Assembly: GCF_009711225.1 (NCBI RefSeq)
Contig: NZ_WMIE01000001.1
Coordinates: forward strand, 434,001 to 498,000
DNA length: 64,000 nt
Reading direction: 5' to 3'
From: Paracoccus aestuariivivens
Lineage (GTDB): Bacteria > Pseudomonadota > Alphaproteobacteria > Rhodobacterales > Rhodobacteraceae
Shown here: in pieces, positions 23,872 through 33,199 of the stretch
Layout: the number at the start of each line of letters is the position of its first letter
How positions within the stretch are numbered: position 1 is the first letter of the stretch
Notes under the pieces: generated by a model
Databases searched by the model: none
Told to the model about the DNA's origin: nothing
Seen by the model: the letters and a program-made list of their open reading frames with translations, nothing else
Translations under genes and position numbers: made by a program

Positions 23872-24996
23872 ATGCTTGCGCGCCTTCTCGCCCTGACCAC
23901 GACGCTTTGCGCCGTCCAATTCTCGGCGGCCCTTGCCGACCCGATCACGCTGACCGACATTGCCGGGCGCGAAGTCACCGTCGAGGCCCCCGCCAAGCGC
24001 ATCATCCTTGGCGAAGGCCGCCAGATCTATCTGCTGGGCGCGCTGGAGCGTGAAGACCCCTTCGCCCGCGTCGTCGGCTGGCGCGAGGATCTGCATCAGG
24101 CCGATCCTGACACCTATGCCGCCTATGCCGCGAAATTCCCGCAACTGAAGGATCTGCCGACCTTTGGCGGCTTCAAGGACGGCACGTTCGATGTCGAGCA
24201 GGCCGCCGCGCTGAAGCCCGATGTCATGCTGATGAACCTTGAATCCAAGGCCGCGACCGAGGATGCGGGCTATGACAAGAAGCTGGCCGCATTGGGCATC
24301 CCGATCGTCTACGTCGATTTCCGCGAAGACCCGGTCGCCCATAGCGTCAAATCCATGGAGATCATGGGCAAGCTGGTCGGCAAGGAAGACCGTGCCAAGG
24401 AATATGTCGATTTCGTCGACCAGCAGATGAAGCGCGTGACCGATGTCATCGCCAAATCCGACATCAAGCGGCCCTTGGTGTTCGTTGATCGCGCCGGTGG
24501 GTATTCCGACGATTGCTGCATGACCTTCGGGAATGGCAATTTCGGCGAATATGTCGAAATCGCGGGCGGCACGAATATCGCCAAGGACATCCTGCCGACC
24601 ACCTTCGGCACGCTGAACCCCGAACAGATCATCGCCGCGAACCCCGATCAGGTCATCGTCACCGGCGGCCAATGGGAGGCCTATGTGCCGGGCGGTGCAT
24701 GGGTCGGTGTCGGCCCCGGCTCGGACATGAAGGCCGCGCATGACAAGCTGGAAGCGCTGACCAAGCGCACCGCGATGACCGGCATCAAAGCGGTCGACAC
24801 CGGCAACTTCCACGCCATATGGCACCAGTTCTACGACAATCCCTATTACTTCGTTGCGGTCCAACAGCTGGCGAAATGGCTGCAGCCGGAACTGTTCGCC
24901 GATCTCGACCCCGAGGCGACGCTGAAGGAACTGCACACGCGCTTCCTGCCGGTCGATTACCAGCCGGGCTACTGGGTCTCGCTCAATGACAAGTAA
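23872..24996 (+). CDS. Iron-chelate ABC transporter substrate-binding protein (FecB/FepB type)
   Basis: A 374-residue periplasmic protein with signal peptide (cleavage near ALA-DP) and a TroA-like two-lobe fold. It opens with DITLTDIAGREVTVEAPAKR-like sequence, the usual start of cluster A siderophore/cobalamin receptors, and contains QAAALKPDVMLMN and NPEQIIAANPDQVIVTGG. It is the first gene of a three-gene importer and overlaps the permease gene by 11 bases. The ligand could be a ferric siderophore or heme. The TonB heme receptor cluster 6 kb away makes heme worth testing, but there is no direct evidence. Confidence 0.9.
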   Translation: MLARLLALTTTLCAVQFSAALADPITLTDIAGREVTVEAPAKRIILGEGRQIYLLGALEREDPFARVVGWREDLHQADPDTYAAYAAKFPQLKDLPTFGGFKDGTFDVEQAAALKPDVMLMNLESKAATEDAGYDKKLAALGIPIVYVDFREDPVAHSVKSMEIMGKLVGKEDRAKEYVDFVDQQMKRVTDVIAKSDIKRPLVFVDRAGGYSDDCCMTFGNGNFGEYVEIAGGTNIAKDILPTTFGTLNPEQIIAANPDQVIVTGGQWEAYVPGGAWVGVGPGSDMKAAHDKLEALTKRTAMTGIKAVDTGNFHAIWHQFYDNPYYFVAVQQLAKWLQPELFADLDPEATLKELHTRFLPVDYQPGYWVSLNDK

Positions 24997-26056
24997 GACC
25001 GATCCTCAGGATCAGGTTGTGGCGGGGCGCGATTTTTATCGCGCCCTCGTCATTCGCCGGCAGCTGATCCTTGTGGCGCTGGCGGCGGCGCTGGTCCTTA
25101 GCCTTTGCACCGATCTGGCGCTTGGTCCGGCGCGCTATTCCCTGTCCGAGGTGGTCACCGCCCTACTGCGTCCCGGTTCCGTCGATGAACGCGTCCGCGT
25201 CATCTTGTGGGAAATCCGCATGCCCGTCGCCCTGATGGCGATGACGGTGGGGGCAAGCCTGTCGATTGCGGGCATGCAGATGCAGACCATCCTGAACAAC
25301 CCGCTGGCCAGCCCCTTCACGCTGGGCATCTCGGCCGGGGCGGGGTTCGGGGCGGCCTTGGCGCTGGCCTTTGGCGTGGCGCTTTTTCCCTTTGCCATCG
25401 AATATGTCATTCCGGTCAATGCCTTCCTGATGGCGATGCTGACTTCGCTTGCGATCTACGGCCTCAGCCTGCGGCGCGGTGTCAGCAGCGAGACCATCGT
25501 GCTTCTGGGCATTGCGCTGGTCTTCATCTTCAACGCGCTGATGTCGCTGATCCAGTTCTTCGCCAGCCAACAGGCCGTGGCCGCCGTCGTCTTCTGGACC
25601 ATGGGCAGCCTGACGAAAGCCACTTGGCCCAAGCTCTGGATCTCGCTTGCGGTGCTGGCGCTGTCGGTGCCGCTGCTGACGCGGCGCGGCTGGGCGCTGA
25701 CCGCGATGCGGCTGGGCGATGCGAAAGCCGAAAGCATCGGCGTCAAGCTGCGCAGCCTGCGGCTTGAAGTGCTGGTGATCGTCAGCCTGCTGGCCTCGAT
25801 CTCGGTGTCATTCGTCGGCACGATCGGCTTTGTCGGTCTGGTCGGCCCGCATATCGCGCGGATGCTGCTGGGCGAGGATCAGCGCTTCCTTTTGCCCGGC
25901 GCGGCGCTGGCGGGTGCGTTGATCCTGTCGGTGGGCTCGGTCCTGTCGAAAATGATCATCCCCGGCACAGTCATCCCGATCGGCATCATCACCTCGATCG
26001 TGGGGATTCCCTTCTTCCTTTACCTGATCCTGAGCCGCAGGGGGGCATCATGGTAA
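24986..26056 (+). CDS. FecCD-family ABC permease
   Basis: A 356-residue inner-membrane permease with about ten helices. FecCD signatures are visible: LWEIRMPVALMAMTVGASLS, the GMQMQTILNNPLASPFTLGIS loop and GTIGFVGLVGPHIARMLLG, which contacts the ATPase. It probably acts as a homodimer because only one permease gene is present. It overlaps both neighbours. Confidence 0.93.
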   Translation: MTSKTDPQDQVVAGRDFYRALVIRRQLILVALAAALVLSLCTDLALGPARYSLSEVVTALLRPGSVDERVRVILWEIRMPVALMAMTVGASLSIAGMQMQTILNNPLASPFTLGISAGAGFGAALALAFGVALFPFAIEYVIPVNAFLMAMLTSLAIYGLSLRRGVSSETIVLLGIALVFIFNALMSLIQFFASQQAVAAVVFWTMGSLTKATWPKLWISLAVLALSVPLLTRRGWALTAMRLGDAKAESIGVKLRSLRLEVLVIVSLLASISVSFVGTIGFVGLVGPHIARMLLGEDQRFLLPGAALAGALILSVGSVLSKMIIPGTVIPIGIITSIVGIPFFLYLILSRRGASW

Positions 26057-26811
26057 GCCTGCAACTGACGGACCTTGGCGCGGCCTATCGTGGCCACAAG
26101 GTATTTGCAGAGATATCGACCCCTGCCCTGCAAGGCGGTCAGTTGGTCGCACTGCTCGGGCCTAACGGAGCGGGAAAATCGACGCTGTTCCGCCGCATCT
26201 TCGGACTGCTTTCCGGTCCCGGCCAGATCAGGATCGAGGGCGCCACCGCCGCCCGCCCCATCGCCTATATGCCGCAGGACAATGGCGCTCGGCCGGTGCT
26301 TTCGGTTTACGAATCCATTCTTCTGGCCCGCATGCAGGGCCGTCGCCTGAAAGTCCTGCCCGAGGATCATGCCGAGGTCGAACGGGTGCTAAACCTGCTC
26401 AGCATCACCCATCTACGCGGGCACAATGTTGGGGATCTCAGCGGCGGCCAGCGCCAGATGGTCAACGCGGCACAGGCTTTGGCGCAGCAACCGCAGATCC
26501 TGCTGATGGACGAGCCGACGTCGGCGCTGGATCTGAGCCGCCAGATCGACCTGATGTCGCTGCTACATCGCCTGACCCGCGAGCAGGGACTACTAATCAT
26601 CGTCGCCATGCATGATCTGGGCCACGCCCTTCGATTTGCCGACGCGGCAATGGTCGTCAATCGAGGCCGGATGGTCGCCTGTGGCCCCACGCATGGAGTG
26701 GTCACCGCAAACCTTCTGCGCGAAGTCTTCGAGGTCGAGGCACGGGTCGAACCCTGTTCGAAAGGCACGCCACAACTCGTCGTTGAGGGACGCGCGGCGC
26801 AACCTGCTTGA
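26050..26811 (+). CDS. FecE/FepC-type ABC transporter ATPase
   Basis: A 253-residue ATPase with Walker A GPNGAGKST, signature DLSGGQRQM, Walker B ILLMDEPTSALD and the switch His in AMHDLGH. The order binding protein-permease-ATPase is standard for iron-chelate importers. The gene is the last of the operon; sequence after it has no recognisable gene and marks the edge of the accessory island. Confidence 0.93.
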   Translation: MVSLQLTDLGAAYRGHKVFAEISTPALQGGQLVALLGPNGAGKSTLFRRIFGLLSGPGQIRIEGATAARPIAYMPQDNGARPVLSVYESILLARMQGRRLKVLPEDHAEVERVLNLLSITHLRGHNVGDLSGGQRQMVNAAQALAQQPQILLMDEPTSALDLSRQIDLMSLLHRLTREQGLLIIVAMHDLGHALRFADAAMVVNRGRMVACGPTHGVVTANLLREVFEVEARVEPCSKGTPQLVVEGRAAQPA

Positions 26812-27169
26812 ACGCCCGCCAGATAGTCTGGGTCGGCAAGGTATCGTGCCGGTATCACTGTCAGTTCCAGGTGCCGAATGCCAGTCTTCTGCTGTCCGGA
26901 AAACCGGCAAGCCGTCATTGGGAGAACTCAACGGATGACCGGATAAAGTTGTGCTGATGGCGAGACGAAGAAATTTCGCTTAACACGGTCGGCCAATATA
27001 TCGCTACAGAACCGCGGCTACCCTTAACGTCGAAAACGTTCGTGTCGCAGGGCAGCAGTGTTCCGGGTGTCCCCAAGCAATCATTCAGGCCAGGTCCGGC
27101 GAGCGGCAGGCAGGAACGATTGGCCGTCTCGCTGTTGATTTCCGCCCAGAGCTTCCCCGCCTTGCCAAT
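26812..27169. other. Stretch with no supported gene
   Basis: Frames here are short and show no family motif or convincing ribosome site. The stretch lies between the iron importer and an IS21 remnant and looks like island-boundary debris. Confidence 0.6.
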
Positions 27170-27767
27170 CCGTTGGGCAGGTCATTGCCGGTTTCAAGGA
27201 GCAAGCCATCGGAGGCACCGTCAGTTCGAGCCCGATGGCGATAGCCCGTTCGCTGTAGCCAAGATTGGTGGTGATGATGACGCTGGTGCGCTGGTAGAGC
27301 TTGCTTCGCAGCTGGAGTGAAGCGGATCAAGAGGCGGTCCGCGCGACCGTTTTCCCGCTGGACGAGATCCAGCCGTATCAAGGTTTTGCTAACTGGCCGA
27401 TCCTGCCTCTCGCCTTCGCCTGCTCGAGCGTGTTGACCAATTCTCTGTCCGAGACAAACCGGACCTTTCGGCGATAATGTTCAACGGCCTGAATGCCGCG
27501 GGACGCGGCAACATGGGTCTTTCCGGTGCCGTTCGCCATCGGGCTCGGACCGATGGCTCCTCGATGGCTCCTCGATGGCTCACCGCCAATCAGCAAGATG
27601 TTCTCGGCGCGCGCGATAGGCTGGTAGATCGCAAAGGGCGTGTAGCGACTCTTGTCGGCCTCGCCGCCAGAGATCTGGTGGCTGGCCTCCTCACAGGGCT
27701 GAAATCCTTTGCTGTAGGGCCTAAGCATCCGAGAATAGCGATGGCGGCTACCGGCAAGGTCGTCCAC
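27170..27767 (-). pseudogene. istB: Decayed IS21-family istB (transposition helper ATPase)
   Basis: The minus strand holds pieces of IstB. ENILLIGG and NGTGKTHVA (broken P-loop) are followed by the typical VRFVSDRELVNTLEQAKARG in one frame. After a frameshift, LYQRTSVIITTNLGYSERA appears in another frame (about 27305-27245). An insertion splits the P-loop, and the Walker B region (usually LDELGYLPF) is unreadable. No istA is recognisable. IstB helps the IstA transposase in IS21 elements; this copy is dead. Confidence 0.75.
27551..27583. repeat. 11-bp unit in three tandem copies
   Basis: CGATGGCTCCT occurs at 27551 and 27562, and a third copy (last two bases differ) at 27573. It expands the P-loop region of the istB remnant. 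Confidence 0.8.
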
Positions 27768-27854
27768 CCACCCGCAGCATGAGGTGGATCACATATACTT
27801 CGACAATTCAGTAAGCGATCAGTCTCTTCAAGAGGCAATTTTTTTGATCAAAAA

Positions 27855-28908
27855 GGGGCTTTGTTGCACAAATGCTGTGGGGATTCATACGGTGAATCCA
27901 GCGTGTTAGTCAGGCTGGATGAGCAGACCTACATCGCCGATCTACAAGACCAGGAACTGGCCAGCCGACAACAAAGCGTTGAAGCAACGCGACTCCCTGA
28001 CCATCTGGTTTGACCCCGAGATGATCTGGGAGGCCAAGCCAACCGGAAAGCGTGGTCGTCAACCTACCTATAGTGATGCCGCGATCCAGATCTGTCTGTC
28101 GATGAAGGTTCTGTTCGGGATGGCCCTGCGCCAAACCACGGGCTTTATTGAAAGCCTTCTGGATCTGATCGGGTTGGATTGGTCGGTGCCGGATTTCAGC
28201 ACCCTTTTCCCGTCGGCAGAAGGTCCTTGACGTGAGCATCCCCTACCGCGACTCACCAGGTCCGCTACGCCTGCTGATCGACAGCACGGGCATCAAGGTG
28301 GAGGGCGAAGGCGAATGGCACGCCCGCAAGCATGGTGGCCGAAAACGTCGCATCTGGCGCAAGGTGCACCTTGGTATCGACGAGGAGACCCTGGAAATCC
28401 GGGCGGTCGAGTTCACCAGCAGTGATATCGGCAATGCCCCGATGCTGCCCGGACTGCTCGACCAGATTCCGCCTGATCAGAAGATTGGCAGCGTCACCGC
28501 CGACGGTGCCTATGACACCTGGAAATGCCACGATGCCATCGCGGACCGGGGTGCTGCGGCCATCATTCCGCCCCGCAGGAACGCCAAGCCCTGGAAGCCG
28601 ACCTCGGTTGGCGCAGTCGCGCGCAACGAAGCGTTCCAGGCGTCGAAATACCTTGGCCGGACGCTCTGGCAAAAATGGAGCGGCTATCACCGCCGAAGTC
28701 GCGCCGAAACCAAGATGCATTGCATGAAGCTTCTGGGACAACGCCTCATGGCGAGAGACCCCGATCGCCAGGTGGCCGAACTTCAGGTCCGTGTCGCCGC
28801 GCTCAACGGCTTCACAGCACTCGGTATACCCGTCACCCAGACTCAGGGATGAGCCCGTCCGGGGAAAGGGGGAACTCGACCGGTACCTGATTTGCGCATC
28901 AGAGCCGC
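27855..28908 (+). mobile_element. IS5-family (IS427-like group) insertion sequence
   Basis: An element of about 1.05 kb. The left end GGGGCTTTGTTGCACAAAT (27855-27873) matches the complement of ATTTGCGCATCAGAGCCGC (28890-28908) at 15 of 19 positions, giving imperfect terminal inverted repeats around the transposase. No matching target duplication was seen next to these ends, so an end may be off by a few bases or the element may be old. Confidence 0.75.
27919..28852 (+). CDS. IS5-family transposase split over two frames
   Basis: Frame one (27919-28230) encodes the N-terminal helix-turn-helix part, ending DFSTLFPSAEGP. Frame two (28232-28852) encodes the DDE catalytic part, with D17 (LIDSTG), D91 (TADGAYD) and E159 (RRSRAET) of that frame. 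Reading past one T in the CTTTTCCC run near 28203 restores a continuous STLSRRQKVLDVSIPYR product, as in unbroken homologues. The shift is +1. It may be programmed slippage, known for this IS group, or an inactivating insertion. Confidence 0.85.
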
Positions 28909-29436
28909 GGCGCAGCGCCATCGTTTCGAGCGCATCGCGAACGCCGCGCATCGTTTAGGCCCTGATAACACGGGGTGGCGTCTACAAGCCTCCGGCCGTG
29001 GCGGCATAAGCCGAGCATCGGTCGCGAGGCCGTCGGAGCGAAAGAGGGCAAGGAGCCGCTTGGCGCAACTGTCGTGCGACAGGATCAGACGAACCAGTCT
29101 GCAACAAATTGCCTCTGAGCATGCGGTGTTGATTTGGGATGTTCAGCATATCTCTCGGACCGATGATGTTCGATGCCTCACTCCGCGAACACCATACGGG
29201 CCCGTGGCATTGTCCATGGCCGTATCAGCGGGCGGATACATTCCAGGCCTTAAAGCCAAACCTAGTGGGGTCGCGATGCCAATTTGGGCGGGAGGGTACG
29301 GGACGCAATATCATCCGCCGCAACGGCCCATGGCAAACCTCACAGCACCGTCGCGACTACAGGCCGGAAACGCCCCTGCCACAATACAGCTATGCTGAGC
29401 AGTGGAAACGCATAGGTTCCAAAGCGAGGGGATGCA
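28909..29436. other. Stretch with no supported gene
   Basis: A frame of 168 codons crosses it (28892-29398) but has biased, low-complexity translation and no motif I recognise. It lies between the insertion sequence and the small hemophore-like gene and may be remnant DNA. Confidence 0.5.
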
Positions 29437-31107
29437 TCAAAGCAGGAAGAAACTCTCGTTCAGATTGACTTGGGCATCGATGACGATTGCAAAATCGGTG
29501 ACCCTATCGCCGTTCACATCGCCATAGATGAAGGTGTCGCCGTTCTGCTGTTGATAGCGCAATTGGCCAGCCGTGCCCGAAAACACTGCCGTCCCCATCC
29601 ATGAAAACGCCTGGTTACCCGCGACAGCGGTGTTCGCGTCGATCCCGCTTAGGCCGATGCGATCACCCGTACCTCCCTGAAAGTCGACGATCACGTCGCG
29701 ACCGCCAATCGCAACGGTCGAGTCAGACATAGCTGCGAAGACGAAGGTATCGGCACCAGCGCCCCCGGTAAGCCTATCTGCGCCTGTGCCGCCATTCAGG
29801 TTGTCGTTACCAGTACCGCCATTCAGGCGGTCGTTACCGGCCGCACCCAGAAGAACATCCGCACCCGCACCTCCAATCAGGATATCATTGCCTGCGCCGC
29901 CGTTCAGGCGATTTGCAGCCCCGTTTCCGGTCAGCGTATTGGCCAGAGTGTTGCCGATCCCATTGATCGCACCGGTGCCTAGCAGTAACAGCGCCTCGAC
30001 ATCGGCGGGCAGTATATAGCCCACGGTCGAGCGCACGGTGTCGGCACCGCCCGCAGCCGCCTCGACTACGCGATCGCTGGCCGAGTCGACCCAATAGATA
30101 TCGTTGCCGATGCCGCCTGTCATGACGTCGGCACCTGTACCGCCATTCAGCGTATCGCTTCCGGCACCGCCATTCAAAGTGTCATTGCCAGCATCGCCGC
30201 TCAGAAGGTTCGCGGCCCCGTTTCCGGTCAGCGTATTGGCTAGCGCATTGCCCTTTCCGTTGATCGCGCCCGTGCCAAGCAGCTGCAGCGCCTCGACATT
30301 GGCGGACACAGTGTAGCTGACGGTCGAGCGCACGGTGTCGGTGCCCCCTGCCGCGGCCTCGATCACGCGGTCGCTGGCTGAATCGACCCAATAAAGGTCG
30401 TTTCCGGCACCGCCGGTCATGGCGTCCGCGCCCGCGCCGCCATTCAATGTGTCATTTCCGGCCGCTCCGCTCAGGTTGTCGTTGCCTGTTCCACCGATGA
30501 TGCTGTCATTGCCGGCAGCCCCAGCCAGCGTATCATTGCCTGCACCCCCGTTGATCGTGTCGTTGAAGCGCGTTCCGGAATAGGTGTCTGCCCCGGCCGA
30601 GCCGATGACGTTATGCGCTTCGGCCCAGATGAAACTCTCCAGCCGGGTGGGGTCGGCGCGCCCGCCATCATGCCCGTCGCCACCCATCAACCCGTTTGTG
30701 ACCTGATGGAAGTTCCCGCGCACCGCCGGCGCATTCGAGATGTTCAGCCCGGAAATCTGGATGGAGGTCGAGATATTGGTGATATGCCCCGCCGCATCGC
30801 GGGTGAACGTGCCGGTTGACGAATTGTAGCTGTTGCCCAAGGTCGCCAGTCGGATCGAGGTCATCGTGCCGCTGAGCGTATGGCTGGCAAAGGCATAGCT
30901 CAGATCACTGCCATCCATGATGACGGCTTGGGTATTGCGTGGGTCTGCGGTCTGCGTCCCCAGAAGCAGCAGTTGGTCGCCGTTGTACTGGTTGTTCTCG
31001 CCCAGAAACAGAGGGAAGCCGTTCTGGTCGAAGCGGTTGAAATAAGAGTCGAAATCGGCGTTGAAGTTTACCCCGGTCGAGGCAAGAAGGCGGATCGTCA
31101 ATGCCAT
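29437..31107 (-). CDS. RTX calcium-binding protein with an N-terminal HasA-like hemophore domain
   Basis: A 556-residue protein predicted to leave the cell by type I secretion. Residues 1-170 resemble HasA hemophores: DLSYAFASHTLSG (candidate heme ligands Y71 and H76), ISTSIQISGLNIS and FHQVTNGLMGGD, aligning with Y75, H83 and the VHKVVYGLMSGD region of Pseudomonas HasAp. Residues 170-455 carry GGxGxDxL RTX repeats with two copies of a roughly 100-residue module. Residues 460-556 are a serralysin-type C-terminal domain ending in ESFFLL, a type I signal. No Sec signal is present. AAGGAG lies nine bases before the ATG. It follows the heme receptor gene by 32 bases. Heme binding is inferred from homology. 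Confidence 0.82.
   Translation of the reverse strand: MALTIRLLASTGVNFNADFDSYFNRFDQNGFPLFLGENNQYNGDQLLLLGTQTADPRNTQAVIMDGSDLSYAFASHTLSGTMTSIRLATLGNSYNSSTGTFTRDAAGHITNISTSIQISGLNISNAPAVRGNFHQVTNGLMGGDGHDGGRADPTRLESFIWAEAHNVIGSAGADTYSGTRFNDTINGGAGNDTLAGAAGNDSIIGGTGNDNLSGAAGNDTLNGGAGADAMTGGAGNDLYWVDSASDRVIEAAAGGTDTVRSTVSYTVSANVEALQLLGTGAINGKGNALANTLTGNGAANLLSGDAGNDTLNGGAGSDTLNGGTGADVMTGGIGNDIYWVDSASDRVVEAAAGGADTVRSTVGYILPADVEALLLLGTGAINGIGNTLANTLTGNGAANRLNGGAGNDILIGGAGADVLLGAAGNDRLNGGTGNDNLNGGTGADRLTGGAGADTFVFAAMSDSTVAIGGRDVIVDFQGGTGDRIGLSGIDANTAVAGNQAFSWMGTAVFSGTAGQLRYQQQNGDTFIYGDVNGDRVTDFAIVIDAQVNLNESFFLL
29802..30399 (-). repeat. Two tandem RTX modules of about 100 codons
   Basis: Residues 237-336 and 337-436 of the small hemophore-like protein repeat the pattern GND-YWVDSASDRV-EAAAGG-DTVRSTV then ANTLTGNGAAN and glycine-Asp nonapeptides. 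Confidence 0.8.
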
Positions 31108-31139
31108 TTCGAGTGTCTCCTTGAATTCAGATTGGTTGA

Positions 31140-33137
31140 TCAGAAGCGGACGCTAATCGTGGCATGGGCGTTGAAGCCGGGGCTGGGATTGGCGTTCAGG
31201 TATTGCGTGTAGTCGCGGTCCAGAACGTTGTTCAGCGCCACATTCGCGCTGAAATCGTCACTGATCTGGTATTGGGCAAACAGGTCGAGCGTTTCATAGC
31301 TGTCGCCCACATAGCCTTCAGCACGGGCGTTTTTCTGCTCGCCGACGAAAGTTGCACGCGCGCCCATCTGAAGGCGTGCGTCCAGTGCCTTGATGCCGGC
31401 GGTCGCGGCGATCTGGTAAGGCGGCACCTTGGGCTGAACCCCATTTTCCTGAGGGTAAAGCAGGATGTCGTTCAGATCGTCGCCACTCAGACGCTTGCCG
31501 TCCAGAAGCTGGCCGTTCAGCCCGCCGAAATAGCGCGACGAGTCGTAGGACAGCTCGAGCTCGGCCCCGCGGATACGGACCTTGCCGATGTTCAGATATT
31601 GGATTGCGCCGAAAAGCCCGTGTTGGACCAGATTCTGGTCGATGTAGTCGTCAACGTCATTCTGAAAGACCGCGAAACGGGCGGTAAATTCGTCATCGTC
31701 GCGCAGCAGGCCCTGAAGCTGCGCATCCAGACCCGCCTCGATCGTATGAGCAATTTCTGGTCGCAAATCGGGGTTGGGCAGGAACTCACCGCTGACCGCG
31801 CCGGGATGAAAGCCTTCGATCATGCTTTCGGTCAAGGCAGGGGGGCGCATCGCCTCGGCATAGCTCAGGTAGAAGCTGATCCGCTGATCGGGGGCGTACC
31901 GGACCAGAAACTTGGGCGAAAGCCGGTCGCCCTCGACCCTGTGGCGGTCGTTTTCCAGCTTATAGGCGTCAAAACGCAGCGCCCCCTCAAGCTCGAACCA
32001 TGGGTTCAGAGCTACGCGATCCTGAACATAGGCCCCCCAGACGACCCGCGTACCCGGAGGGGTCAGCTCGCCACTGGTTCCGACGCGGTCGAGCGTGCTA
32101 ACCCTGTCGCGAAAGACATCCCCGCCGAAGGTCACTTCGTGTTCGATACCACCTGTCGAGACATGCGCGGTGTTATGGGCATCAAGCCCGCTGGTCTCGA
32201 TCCTGAACGATCGCTCGAACGGGCCGTTCTGAAGGGATTGGTCCGCCTCGGTACGTGTCAGGTAGGTCTTGACGCTGAGGTCCCAGAAATCCGAGTCGAC
32301 CGGCCTCCAGCGATAACCGGCGATGGCTGTATCCACCGTCACATCGGTGTCGCGCAGGATCGACGTGCCGGTCAGGAAAGATGTGTCATAGCGACTGGCG
32401 GTAAAGCTCAGCTCATGCCCCTCGGCCGGGCGGAACCGGGTCTTGAACAGGCCGGAATTCATGGCCTGGCCCGAGGCGACCACCTCGCCACCACCCGAAG
32501 TATAGTCGCGCCGATCAAGATAGGTCCCGCCCAGCAGGAAATCGACGCGATCATCGGGCCGCATGGCACCGACAAGGTTCACCGTCGGGCCGGGGCCATT
32601 GGAATCCAACGAGAAGCGAAGCCTGCCGCCGCGGTCCGACCCGTCCGCGATGATGTCATCGGCATCGATGGTCGTCAGACTGACGACGCCGCCAATCGCG
32701 CCGCCGCCGTTGACCGTGGCGCCGGGTCCGCGCGTGACCTCGACCGACTTGAGCATTTCCGTATCGGTATAGAATGAACCATTGGCACCGTGACCGGTCC
32801 GCTGGAAATTCTGCCGCGCGCCATCGACCAGCACATTGACCCGACCGAAATCCTGCATGCCCCGGATATTGACCGAAACGCCGGGATCGCCATCCGAGAC
32901 CTGCGTCGTGACGCCCGGGATCTCGTCCAGAACCTGTGACAGATCGAGACCGGAATATTCCAGTTGGACCTGATCGGCGCTGAGTACGGTGCTGGTGCCA
33001 TCGCCGTCACCATCGGCCTCGCTGCTGAGGACAACCGTATTCAGCCGCACTTCCTCTTGGGCGGACGTGGCATTTGGTGCTGCGGCAATCAGCATGACGG
33101 TCGTGGTCAGGGTCGCAAGCCTGCGGACGGCTGCCAT
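31140..33137 (-). CDS. TonB-dependent heme receptor (HemR/HasR-like)
   Basis: A 665-residue outer-membrane receptor with signal peptide (cleavage near TSA-QE), plug domain (about 45-160) and 22-strand barrel ending in the terminal Phe (ATISVRF). Plug motifs include DEIPGV and VNIRGMQDFGRVNVLVDGAR. Heme-receptor marks are the FRAP-like AEAMRPPAL (427-435), H444 in EGFHPG and NPDL (455-458). A plug histidine, H116 in RTGHGANG, gives the His pair expected to hold heme in HasR/HemR. It lies between two hemophore-like genes with gaps of 62 and 32 bases, all on one strand. TonB/ExbBD must come from elsewhere. The heme assignment is strong by motif. Confidence 0.88.
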   Translation of the reverse strand: MAAVRRLATLTTTVMLIAAAPNATSAQEEVRLNTVVLSSEADGDGDGTSTVLSADQVQLEYSGLDLSQVLDEIPGVTTQVSDGDPGVSVNIRGMQDFGRVNVLVDGARQNFQRTGHGANGSFYTDTEMLKSVEVTRGPGATVNGGGAIGGVVSLTTIDADDIIADGSDRGGRLRFSLDSNGPGPTVNLVGAMRPDDRVDFLLGGTYLDRRDYTSGGGEVVASGQAMNSGLFKTRFRPAEGHELSFTASRYDTSFLTGTSILRDTDVTVDTAIAGYRWRPVDSDFWDLSVKTYLTRTEADQSLQNGPFERSFRIETSGLDAHNTAHVSTGGIEHEVTFGGDVFRDRVSTLDRVGTSGELTPPGTRVVWGAYVQDRVALNPWFELEGALRFDAYKLENDRHRVEGDRLSPKFLVRYAPDQRISFYLSYAEAMRPPALTESMIEGFHPGAVSGEFLPNPDLRPEIAHTIEAGLDAQLQGLLRDDDEFTARFAVFQNDVDDYIDQNLVQHGLFGAIQYLNIGKVRIRGAELELSYDSSRYFGGLNGQLLDGKRLSGDDLNDILLYPQENGVQPKVPPYQIAATAGIKALDARLQMGARATFVGEQKNARAEGYVGDSYETLDLFAQYQISDDFSANVALNNVLDRDYTQYLNANPSPGFNAHATISVRF

Positions 33138-33199
33138 GGTCTTTTCCTTTTGGCCCAGATGACAGGGAGGGCCACAGCCCTCCCCGTCGGTTCACTCGA

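Noticed and set aside
28892..29398. 168-codon frame between the IS and the small hemophore gene
   Set aside because: It begins within the right inverted repeat of the IS and shows no motif or good ribosome site.
31164..32777. 537-codon plus-strand frame opposite the TonB receptor
   Set aside because: Shadow frame: the minus-strand gene has clear receptor motifs and the plus translation matches no family.
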